This document shows, in pieces, positions 19,197-26,107 of a DNA stretch of 64,000 nucleotides. The notes beneath the pieces were generated by a model. It was not told where the DNA came from. It was given only the letters and a program-made list of their open reading frames with translations, and made no database searches. Location of the stretch: positions 1 to 64,000 of the forward strand of contig JAFSTX010000080.1 in NCBI GenBank assembly GCA_017445585.1, given 5' to 3'. How positions within the stretch are numbered: the stretch's first letter is position 1; each line of letters begins with the position of its first letter. The stretch is from Lachnospiraceae bacterium (GTDB taxonomy: Bacteria; Bacillota; Clostridia; Lachnospirales; Lachnospiraceae). The position numbers and the translations under genes were made by a program.

Positions 19197-19707
19197 CAGT
19201 AACCTATATTCACTCGAGTCAGTGTTTAAATAGGATGATGCATTAAAGTATCTGGAAAGCGTATACCAGTCAGGAAATGAAAATGGAAACAGTGTCTTGC
19301 GTTCATTGGTCGGGTTTTCGTGGTATTACCTGATTGAAGGTCCGATCGATAGCGGTCTGTATGAAGATGGTTCCAGTAAAATGCCGCTATACTTTTGGAA
19401 AAAATACATAGATATTGGCTGTGCAAAGGCAAGCTGTGATCCGTTTTTTTACTATGTCGCAGGATACACATTGTCAATTAGCGGTCTTTGGATTGACGAA
19501 TCCTATGAAAAAAGGGGAAGCCTTTATGTGAGAAAAAGTCTGGAGCTTACGGATTGTACATTGTTGCAGCAGTTAGCCAATAATTTCTTACTAAACGAGT
19601 TTTCAAAAAAGTACACACGTCTCTGTAATTCGAAAGAGATTTGTGCCAGTTTCTTTAATGGGAAATCTCTGTTGGATAAATACTTTGTCGAGATTCTAAA
19701 TGCATAA
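19177..19707 (+). pseudogene. Island gene split by one in-frame amber stop
   Basis: From the ATG at 19177 the frame reads MSVFYYDSNLYSLESVFK, then a TAG at 19231-19233, then continues unbroken for 158 codons (DDALKYLESVYQSGNENG ... LLDKYFVEILNA). The residues on both sides of the stop look coding and share the frame, so I read a 176-codon gene with one nonsense mutation. A TTG at 19297 could restart a 136-residue product (LVGFSWYYLIEGPIDSG). Family not recognised; the amphipathic helical composition and place after another small gene fit an immunity protein. Without its toxin it would be free to decay. Confidence 0.6.
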
Positions 19708-19711
19708 CTAA

Positions 19712-19888
19712 AGGGGGGAGGTTCCTTAATGCGGATTCAGTCGGTAATCTGGTAGCAGACAGTGTTTTTCTGGCATTTAACCTTTTTGCCTATTGCCTGA
19801 ATAACCCGATAAACCTGGCAGTATTGGAAAACTGTAAAAGTACTGCAATTTCAGTATTCTGTCATTTTTGCAGTAATTGTCGGATGGT
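19712..19888 (+). pseudogene. RHS core fragment, copy 2, running into the 53-bp repeats
   Basis: Encodes GRFLNADSVGNLVADS, then LFAYCLNNPINLAV, matching the end of fragment 1, and then reads through the first repeat unit until a stop at 19889. It begins abruptly after the stop of the broken gene, with no start codon. It is a second RHS remnant made by recombination within the conserved core. Confidence 0.8.
19715..19821 (+). repeat. 107-bp direct repeat, copy 2
   Basis: Same sequence as 18309-18415 apart from three substitutions. Recombination between the two would delete about 1.4 kb carrying the three small genes. Confidence 0.9.
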
Positions 19889-20257
19889 AAAAGTACTGCA
19901 ATTTCGGCGTTCTGTCATTTTTGCAGTAATTGTCGGATGGTAAAAGTACTGCAATTTCAGTATTCTGTCATTTTTGCAGTAATTGCCGGGCGGTAAAAGT
20001 ACTGCAATTTCAGCGTTCTGTCATTTTTGCAGTAATTGCCGGGCGGTAAAAGTACTGCAATTTCGGCGTTCTGTCATTTTTGCAGTAATTGTCGGGCGGT
20101 AAAAGTACTGCAATTTCGGCGTTCTGTCATTTTTGCAGTAATTGCCGGATGGTAAAAGTACTGCAATTTCGGCGTTCTGTCATTTTTGCAGTAATTGCCG
20201 GATGGTAAAAGTACTGCAATTTCGATGCTCAGCCATTTTTGCAGTAATCACCAAGTT
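19834..20257 (+). repeat. Tandem array of eight 53-bp units, each with an inverted repeat
   Basis: Units start at 19834, 19887, 19940, 19993, 20046, 20099, 20152 and 20205, with a constant 53-base period. Each begins GTAAAAGTACTGCAATTTC and contains TACTGCAA ... TTGCAGTA, an 8-bp inverted repeat with a 19-nt loop. Variation is confined to two short windows (unit bases about 19-27 and 46-53); the last unit is the most diverged. 53 is not a multiple of three and frames close, so it is not a repeat protein. There are no unique spacers, so it is not a CRISPR array. It lies between RHS fragment 2 and scpB. Apart from it, 19889-20369 holds only AT-rich sequence and a weak promoter. Confidence 0.95.
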
Positions 20258-20290
20258 TTAAAAGAATAATTAACCAGAATAATTAATTAC

Positions 20291-20319
20291 TGTAAATCAA
20301 TCAAATAATCTGTTAAAAT
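20291..20319 (+). promoter_or_regulatory. Weak candidate promoter for scpB
   Basis: TAAAAT at 20314-20319 with TGTAAA 17 bases upstream. The -35 is poor. It is offered because scpB is cut off from the scpA transcript by the island and needs its own start. Confidence 0.3.
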
Positions 20320-20369
20320 AAACAAAACAAATCCCTTCATTAAAACGGGGACAACTCCGGGAGATAAAG

Positions 20370-21053
20370 ATGGACAGGAACAAATCGATAATCGAAGGAA
20401 TACTTTTTGCTAAGGGCGAGCCTGTGGCGGTGGATGATATCGCAAGTGTGCTCGAGCTGACCGCCGATGAAGCAGGAAAGCTTACAGAGGAGCTGGCTGC
20501 CGAATACGTGGCTGAGGGCCGGGGCATACGTATCACACGCCTTGAGGACAGCTATCAGATGTGCACTGACCGCAGTGTATATGATGCACTTATCAAATAC
20601 GTTACCGTACCCAGAAAATACGCACTGACAGACGTGATGCTGGAAACGCTGGCTATAGTCGCATACCGGCAGCCCGTGACGAGAGTGGAGATAGAGAATA
20701 TCCGCGGAGTCAGTTCAGATCACGCGATAAACCGCCTGATCGAATACGGCCTGATAGAGGAAGCCGGCCGCCGCAAGGCTCCCGGCCGTCCACAGACCTT
20801 CCGTACTACGGATGAATTCCTGAGGAGATTCGGCCTGTCATCAAAGGAGGATCTGCCGGGTGTGGATCCCGAGACCATGGAATATATCCGCCAGTCGGTA
20901 GCTGCGGAGACGGGTTATTATGAGACAGAGGGCGAGCAGCTGGAGCTGGATCTGGACGATCCCACAAAGGACGAGATCCGCGATGAAACAGATAAGGAAG
21001 CTGCAGAGCTGGATATTCAGCCTCAGGGTGAAGTCATAGATGTGGAGATCTGA
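20370..21053 (+). CDS. scpB: Segregation and condensation protein B
   Basis: Dimeric winged-helix partner of ScpA in the SMC complex, 227 residues. It shows IIEGILFAKGEPV at the N-terminus, LTDVMLETLAIVAYRQPVTR and IENIRGVSSDHAINRLIEYG in the second winged helix, and GRPQTFRTTDEFLRRFG, all typical. An acidic tail of about 50 residues extends past the usual end. GGGAG lies 9 bases before the ATG. Its stop codon abuts the stop of the convergent gene at 21054. Normally co-transcribed with scpA; here the island 17500-20257 intervenes. Confidence 0.95.
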   Translation: MDRNKSIIEGILFAKGEPVAVDDIASVLELTADEAGKLTEELAAEYVAEGRGIRITRLEDSYQMCTDRSVYDALIKYVTVPRKYALTDVMLETLAIVAYRQPVTRVEIENIRGVSSDHAINRLIEYGLIEEAGRRKAPGRPQTFRTTDEFLRRFGLSSKEDLPGVDPETMEYIRQSVAAETGYYETEGEQLELDLDDPTKDEIRDETDKEAAELDIQPQGEVIDVEI

Positions 21054-21452
21054 TCAGGAGGCCAGACCGATCACATACAGGACCAGCAGGAGGCCTGCCA
21101 GGATACTGTTTGGAATGAGTACCGCGAGCCATTTGATCCGGCCCTCCATCCTTACGGCAAAATGCCCGTAAAGCGTGACCAGGATCCCGGCGACGGCAGA
21201 GAAGAAGGCCAGGATACCCATGATGCCGGTATAGAGTCCGGCGCTGCCCGCAGTGACTATGGATACGGTCAGCGATGCGGCAAAAAGCAGCAGGCCGAAT
21301 ATGAACAGAGCGAGGGCCACCGTGCCGTAGGAGAGCAGACGAAGTCTTTCAAGGACCGTCTGCTTTTTCTCCGGAAGAGGCTCTGAGGGATCGAATTTGT
21401 CCTCGTAGTCTCCGTATATGCTTTCATCGGGTTTTCTTTTCTTGCGAAACAT
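21054..21452 (-). CDS. Small four-helix membrane protein of unknown function
   Basis: A 132-residue protein with a charged cytoplasmic N-terminus (MFRKKRKPDESIYGDYEDKF) and about three to four membrane helices from residue 40 to the end. Such proteins occur in Lachnospiraceae and I cannot assign a function. It follows the YfbR-like gene with a 1-base gap on the minus strand, so the two are probably one transcript. It is convergent with scpB. Confidence 0.65.
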   Translation of the reverse strand: MFRKKRKPDESIYGDYEDKFDPSEPLPEKKQTVLERLRLLSYGTVALALFIFGLLLFAASLTVSIVTAGSAGLYTGIMGILAFFSAVAGILVTLYGHFAVRMEGRIKWLAVLIPNSILAGLLLVLYVIGLAS

Positions 21453-21453
21453 A

Positions 21454-22038
21454 TCAGTCCCTCAGTTCATCCAGAGTCAGTTCGTATGACGGCAGGAATT
21501 CGGAGACGAAGATGTCAGCCTCCGGCAGTTCCATCTGCCGCAGTCTCTCCTCGATGCCGATTCTGGCGCCGTCAAACTCCCTGTTTCCCGCTTTGCCTTC
21601 TTCGATACACTTGATCAGAGCGGAAAGTCTGTCCGCTGCCTTGACGATCTTCCAGAGATACCCGTCATCTTCCGACATAAAGAACAGAGGACGGTAAGCC
21701 TCACGCATATCCTCGGGCAGAAGAGCGAGGAGCTTTTCGGAAGCTTCCTCCTCGACACGCTTGAATGCGTCCTGAGTATCGTGATTGTAGTATTTTATGG
21801 GGGTGGGCATATCGCCGGTTATGATCTCGGGGCAGTCATGAAAAAGGCCGATCATGGCTGCACGGTCCGCGTCGAGGTCTTTTGAAAGCCGCACGCGGCC
21901 TATGGTGGCCAGAGCGTGGGAGAGCATGGCGACCTCCAGCGAATGCTCGCTGATATTCTCCGGATAGGAGTTGCGCATCAGCGCCCAGCGATGGATATAT
22001 TTCATGCGTGAAAGCATGGCGAAAAAGTGACTGTTCAT
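21454..22038 (-). CDS. yfbR: YfbR-like 5-prime-deoxynucleotidase (HD domain)
   Basis: A 194-residue HD-domain phosphohydrolase that aligns with E. coli YfbR from end to end: SHFFAMLSRMKYIHRWALMRN, ENISEHSLEVAMLSHALA, the metal site HDCPEIITGDMPTPIKYYN, and KAADRLSALIKCIEE. YfbR removes phosphate from deoxynucleoside 5-prime-monophosphates in pyrimidine turnover. The second residue after HD is Cys where E. coli has Ala. First gene of a two-gene minus-strand unit. Confidence 0.88.
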   Translation of the reverse strand: MNSHFFAMLSRMKYIHRWALMRNSYPENISEHSLEVAMLSHALATIGRVRLSKDLDADRAAMIGLFHDCPEIITGDMPTPIKYYNHDTQDAFKRVEEEASEKLLALLPEDMREAYRPLFFMSEDDGYLWKIVKAADRLSALIKCIEEGKAGNREFDGARIGIEERLRQMELPEADIFVSEFLPSYELTLDELRD

Positions 22039-22201
22039 AGCATTTACCTCTTATTTACCGGATAATTGTAGCACACATGAAAGACGTTCGCATCAAAAAA
22101 AACCGGTCTTTTTGTCCTATGCAAGAATTTCATGGATCAATATTTATTAAGGTAATTTACAATAATGAACGTATCTAATAATTTTTGTGAAAAACTATCA
22201 T

Positions 22202-22231
22202 TTGTGTTAAATGATTTTTTCCGATTATAAT
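22202..22231 (+). promoter_or_regulatory. Promoter of the TPP-enzyme gene
   Basis: TTGTGT (22202-22207), 18 bases, TATAAT (22226-22231). The leader to the ATG at 22290 contains a CGGGTGGTTATGCCCG inverted repeat and an AAGGAGG site. Confidence 0.55.
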
Positions 22232-22289
22232 GAATGCAGATCAAATTCGGGTGGTTATGCCCGTTTAGTAAAGAAGGAGGAATCCCACT

Positions 22290-24134
22290 ATGAAAAAGCT
22301 GATTTCCGAAGCCATGCTTGACTACCTCGAGAGAAGAGGCGTCGAGTATATCTTCGGCCTCTGCGGACATACCGTTATCGGTCTTCTGGACGCTATGGCA
22401 GACAGCAAAAAGATCAAGTACATCTCCGTTCGTCATGAGCAGATCGCAACTCATGCCGCCGACGGCTATGCCAGGATCACCCACAAGGCAGGCGTAGTTA
22501 TGTGCCACGTAGGCCCCGGCCTTACAAACACTGTTACCGGTGTGGCCAATGCCGCGCTCGACAGCATCCCGCTGGTAGTTATCTGCGGTGATATTCCCAG
22601 CTATTACTATGGCCGTCATCCTCATCAGGAAGTTCAGATGCATCAGGATGCCGATCAGAGTCAGATCTATCGTCCCATCGCGAAGAGAGTCTACCGTATC
22701 GACGATCCCGAGGCTCTTCCCACTATCCTGGACAAGGCTTTCCGTCTGGCAGAGTCCGGACGTCCCGGCCCCGTCATCATCGACGTTCCCATGGATATGT
22801 TCAGCCGTGAGACCGAAGACTGGCTTTGGGAGCGTACCTATATGGACAGCCACGAGACAGTTCGTCCCGGCCTCGATCCCGAGACTGCCGAGAAGATCGC
22901 AAAGAGACTCATCGAAGCCAAGAACCCCTGCATCTACGCAGGCGGCGGCGTCCTGATGAGCCAGGCTTCCGCTGAGCTGGCCGAGCTGACTGAGTTCCTG
23001 GATATCCCCGTAGCCCGTACTCTGATGGGCCAGGGCTGCATTCCGGACTGCCATCCTCTGATGATCGGACAGACCGGTTTCTGGGGCCTCGAGTTCACCC
23101 ATTCCATCACCACCAAGGCAGATGTCATGCTGGCACTCGGCACACGCTTTGGCGAGGCTGATTCCTCCAGCTGGTATCCGGGCGTAACCTTCGATCAGAG
23201 AGTCACCAAGTTCATCCAGATCGATATCGATCCCGCTGAGATCGGACGCAACTATCCCGTAGAGCTCGGCGCCATCGCCGATATCAAGAATGCCCTTAAG
23301 GCCATCCTGCTTGCAGCAAAGTCCCTTAAGCCCGAAGGTATCAAGCGCCCTGCTCTGAGAAAGAAGATCGCTGCCGCCAAGGCCGCCTTCAAGGAAAGCA
23401 ACGTCGCCATCAGCAACGACAACCGCTTCCCGATGACTCCTCAGCGTATCCTTAAGGATGTTAAGGAGGCTCTGCCCGAGGATGCTTACATCTTCACCGA
23501 CGTAGGCTGGAACAAGAACGGTGTCGCTCAGGAATACGACATCAATATCCCCGGCACTATCCATCACACCTCCGGCCTTTGCACGATGGGCTTCGGTGCT
23601 GCCGCCGTTCTCGGCGGAGCTCTCGCTGCTCAGAAGCAGGGACGTATCGCGGTCACGCTTACCGGTGACGGCGGATTCGGCGCCGCTAACCCCTGCGTAC
23701 TTGCCACCGCTGTAGAGCAGGGCATCCCCGCGATCTGGGTCATCATGGACAACAGCAAGTTCGGTACGATCAACGGTCTCCAGAACGGCAACTACGACCG
23801 TAACTTCGGTACAGCCTTCAAGACTCCCGACGGAGCCGAGTACAATCCCAAGTGGGAAGATATCGCAAAGGCCTGCGGCGTAGCTTCCGTGCGCGTCAAG
23901 AAGGCTGAGGACTTCCTGCCCGCCATGAAGAAGGCCGTGAAGTTCGCCGAGGCCGGCAAGCCTTTCCTCGTAGAGGCTCCCATGGAGAACATTGTGGTTC
24001 CTACTCCAGGCTGCTGGAACATCAACGACATCTATTCTCCTAAGAAGAATGTCGTCGAAGGCAAGGTCCGTCCCGATGCGAAGGGCAGATTCATTGCTCC
24101 CGACCACAGCGGTACACACAAAGCCAAGAAGTAA
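22290..24134 (+). CDS. Thiamine-pyrophosphate enzyme of the acetolactate synthase family
   Basis: A 614-residue TPP enzyme with the three-domain layout of the acetolactate synthase/benzoylformate decarboxylase superfamily. The cofactor-activating glutamate is Glu50 (RHEQIATHAADGYAR); the TPP/Mg motif runs from GDGG at about residue 459 to DNSKFG. It is longer than catabolic acetolactate synthases, and I see no regulatory subunit gene beside it, so it is not obviously IlvB. Sulfoacetaldehyde acetyltransferase and glyoxylate carboligase do not fit well. Codon use is strongly biased (CTC, ATC, GGC, TCC), as in the 56-60 kb cassette, suggesting high expression. It stands alone between its promoter and a terminator. 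Substrate unknown. Confidence 0.8.
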   Translation: MKKLISEAMLDYLERRGVEYIFGLCGHTVIGLLDAMADSKKIKYISVRHEQIATHAADGYARITHKAGVVMCHVGPGLTNTVTGVANAALDSIPLVVICGDIPSYYYGRHPHQEVQMHQDADQSQIYRPIAKRVYRIDDPEALPTILDKAFRLAESGRPGPVIIDVPMDMFSRETEDWLWERTYMDSHETVRPGLDPETAEKIAKRLIEAKNPCIYAGGGVLMSQASAELAELTEFLDIPVARTLMGQGCIPDCHPLMIGQTGFWGLEFTHSITTKADVMLALGTRFGEADSSSWYPGVTFDQRVTKFIQIDIDPAEIGRNYPVELGAIADIKNALKAILLAAKSLKPEGIKRPALRKKIAAAKAAFKESNVAISNDNRFPMTPQRILKDVKEALPEDAYIFTDVGWNKNGVAQEYDINIPGTIHHTSGLCTMGFGAAAVLGGALAAQKQGRIAVTLTGDGGFGAANPCVLATAVEQGIPAIWVIMDNSKFGTINGLQNGNYDRNFGTAFKTPDGAEYNPKWEDIAKACGVASVRVKKAEDFLPAMKKAVKFAEAGKPFLVEAPMENIVVPTPGCWNINDIYSPKKNVVEGKVRPDAKGRFIAPDHSGTHKAKK

Positions 24135-24148
24135 TCACATCAAACGCA

Positions 24149-24178
24149 ATGCGCCCGGCAAAAGCCGGGCGCATTTTT
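24149..24178. terminator. Terminator between the TPP-enzyme gene and rqcH
   Basis: ATGCGCCCGGC (24149-24159) and GCCGGGCGCAT (24164-24174) form a perfect 11-bp stem with an AAAA loop and a following T-run. It serves the plus strand well and could serve the convergent rqcH less well. Confidence 0.9.
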
Positions 24179-24218
24179 AAAATCAGGCGATGCTCAGTCA
24201 GCTTTGAATTCTACTATA

Positions 24219-25952
24219 TTATTTTTCTGCGATCCGTATGGTACTGATGTCGCCGTCTGAAATCATGGAATAGTTTGTATGATATATTACAAGGCCCGGA
24301 TGGGCTGCGGGAGGTTTCCTGAGATTACGCCTCTGTGTGTAGTCGATCTCTACTTTCTCGCCCTTTGAGGCGGAAGAGAAGTGCGCTGCGAGCGCTGCGG
24401 CCTCTTCGAATGTCCGGTCGGAAAGCTCACTTCCTGAGCTTTTTACGATCACATGGGAGCCGGGACGGTTCTTTGCATGGAACCACCAGTCGTCTCCGCC
24501 GGCCAGTCCAAAGGTGACTGCCTCATTCTGATAATTGTTCTTGCCGACATAGATATCGAAGCCGTCGCAGGAGATGAAATGCAGCGGAGTTCCCTTTTGC
24601 TGCTTTTCCTTGGCGGAACGTGTCTGCTTTCTGATATATCCGGCTTGGGTAAGCTCGTCCTTGATCTCTGCCAGATCTCCTTCACTCGCGGCGGTGGACA
24701 GACTCGTCTCGATGGATCTGAGGTGTTCGAGCGCGGCTTTTGTCTCCTCGATCTGCTGCTTAAGCGCTATAGCCGTGCGGCGCATCTTCTGATATCTGTC
24801 GTAATATCTGTTTGCGTTCTCTGAGACAGAGAGATCGGCATCGAGAGGTACAGTGATCTCTCTGTAATCATCATTGTAATCCTGCAGAGTGACGGAGGAT
24901 TGCCCGGGTTCTATGCAGTATGCGTAAGCCCGGAGAAGTTCGCCGTATGTCCTGAATCTGTCACGCTTCTCCGTGTCTTTCATCTGTTTCTCCTGCAGGT
25001 CCAGCTTCTTTGCGGTGCGGGAGATGGCTGTATCGGTGATGCGTCTCAGATCGGCAGAGCGCTGGCGTATCCTGGTTACGGCTTCCTTTTCCCTGTAATA
25101 AGTCTCCAGGACCTCGCTGATCGTTTCAAAGCTCCTGTGCTCGCACGCAGCGTACAGAGTCAAAGGCATCGCTGAGAACTCGAATGGCTCGCCATTCCGG
25201 TAGTATATCTGCGGATCGAAACGTCCTGCGCTGATATCGTCTGTGTACTGAGTGAAAGCTTCCCAGAGTGACTGCTCGTCGGCTGCATTGAGAGGAAAGT
25301 CCGGATCGATACAGGCTCTGTGACACAGTTCCTCGGCTGTCACGGGGCTGATTCCCGAATATGACGTATAGAGGGCCCTGGCCGCGGGATCGTCGGTGCG
25401 CAGGAGCGAGAGGAAAGTATCCCTGTCGGTATGCAGTGTATCGGCCTTCGTCAGTTCGGACGGGAGGAAATACTGCCTGCCGGGGAGCACTTCACGAAGT
25501 GAACTGACGGTGGAGGGCACGCGCTTGATACTGTCTATGATACAGTCTTCCTCATCTGTGAAAATGATATTGCTGTATTTGCCCATGAGCTCGACTACCA
25601 GGCTTTTCTCGCGTGTATCGCCCATCTCGTCCAGATGCGAGATGCGTATGCTCACTATACGTTCCAGAGACGGCTGGGAGACAGAGACTACGTGCCCGCC
25701 TCCGATGTGTTTGCGCAGCAGCATGCAGAAGCTTGGGGCAGAGGCGGGATTTGGCTTGTTTTCCTCGGTAAAATACATCAGCGGCAGGCTCGCGCCGGCA
25801 GATATCAGAAGCTTTTTCTGCCGGAAAGAAGCTCCCGAGAAAGTCAGCAGCAGCTCGTCGCTCTCGGGCTGGTTTATCTTGCTGATGCGTGCGCCCCTAA
25901 GGCACTGCATCTCATGTACGATATTTGCAATCACGGTTCCGTCAAAGGCCAT
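24219..25952 (-). CDS. rqcH: RqcH / NFACT-family ribosome quality control protein
   Basis: Binds obstructed 50S subunits with peptidyl-tRNA and adds C-terminal alanine tails; older names are FbpA or fibronectin-binding protein. The 577-residue product shows the NFACT-N domain (AFDGTVIANIVHEM, LRGARISKINQP, MLLRKHIGGGHV), a central coiled coil (about 280-440) and the NFACT-R domain with DIYVGKNNYQNEAVTFG, DDWWFHAKNRPGSHVIVK and YTQRRNLRKP. The start at 25952 gives the normal beginning MAFDG; a start four codons upstream at 25964 is possible. Divergent from the NRPS locus. Confidence 0.92.
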   Translation of the reverse strand: MAFDGTVIANIVHEMQCLRGARISKINQPESDELLLTFSGASFRQKKLLISAGASLPLMYFTEENKPNPASAPSFCMLLRKHIGGGHVVSVSQPSLERIVSIRISHLDEMGDTREKSLVVELMGKYSNIIFTDEEDCIIDSIKRVPSTVSSLREVLPGRQYFLPSELTKADTLHTDRDTFLSLLRTDDPAARALYTSYSGISPVTAEELCHRACIDPDFPLNAADEQSLWEAFTQYTDDISAGRFDPQIYYRNGEPFEFSAMPLTLYAACEHRSFETISEVLETYYREKEAVTRIRQRSADLRRITDTAISRTAKKLDLQEKQMKDTEKRDRFRTYGELLRAYAYCIEPGQSSVTLQDYNDDYREITVPLDADLSVSENANRYYDRYQKMRRTAIALKQQIEETKAALEHLRSIETSLSTAASEGDLAEIKDELTQAGYIRKQTRSAKEKQQKGTPLHFISCDGFDIYVGKNNYQNEAVTFGLAGGDDWWFHAKNRPGSHVIVKSSGSELSDRTFEEAAALAAHFSSASKGEKVEIDYTQRRNLRKPPAAHPGLVIYHTNYSMISDGDISTIRIAEK

Positions 25953-26016
25953 TTTTATCACCATTTTTCATACGATTGCCGGAGAGGATCCGGCTGTTAA
26001 AATTATAACAGAACTC

Positions 26017-26045
26017 TTGCAAAGAAACTATCATTCATTTATTAT
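26017..26045 (+). promoter_or_regulatory. Promoter of the NRPS-carboxylesterase operon
   Basis: TTGCAA (26017-26022), 17 bases, TATTAT (26040-26045), 63 bases before the ATG at 26108, which has GGAGG 9 bases before it. Confidence 0.55.
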
Positions 26046-26107
26046 TATCAGAAAAAGCGCATGAATATGCCGTATATGATCCGTGACACTGACATAATGG
26101 AGGAATT

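Noticed and set aside
19834..20257. CRISPR array
   Set aside because: Period and repeat are right in size, but there are no unique spacers: the whole 53-base unit is repeated and varies only at a few positions. No cas genes are near.
22137..24119. A 660-codon open frame on the minus strand across the TPP-enzyme gene
   Set aside because: The plus strand carries a clear TPP enzyme with all motifs. The antisense frame is Gly/Asp/Leu/Val-rich text produced by the strong codon bias, has no ribosome binding site, and resembles nothing.
22290..24134. Sulfoacetaldehyde acetyltransferase or glyoxylate carboligase
   Set aside because: The N-terminal pattern around Glu50 and the lack of matching neighbours do not fit. 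Glyoxylate carboligase lacks this glutamate.
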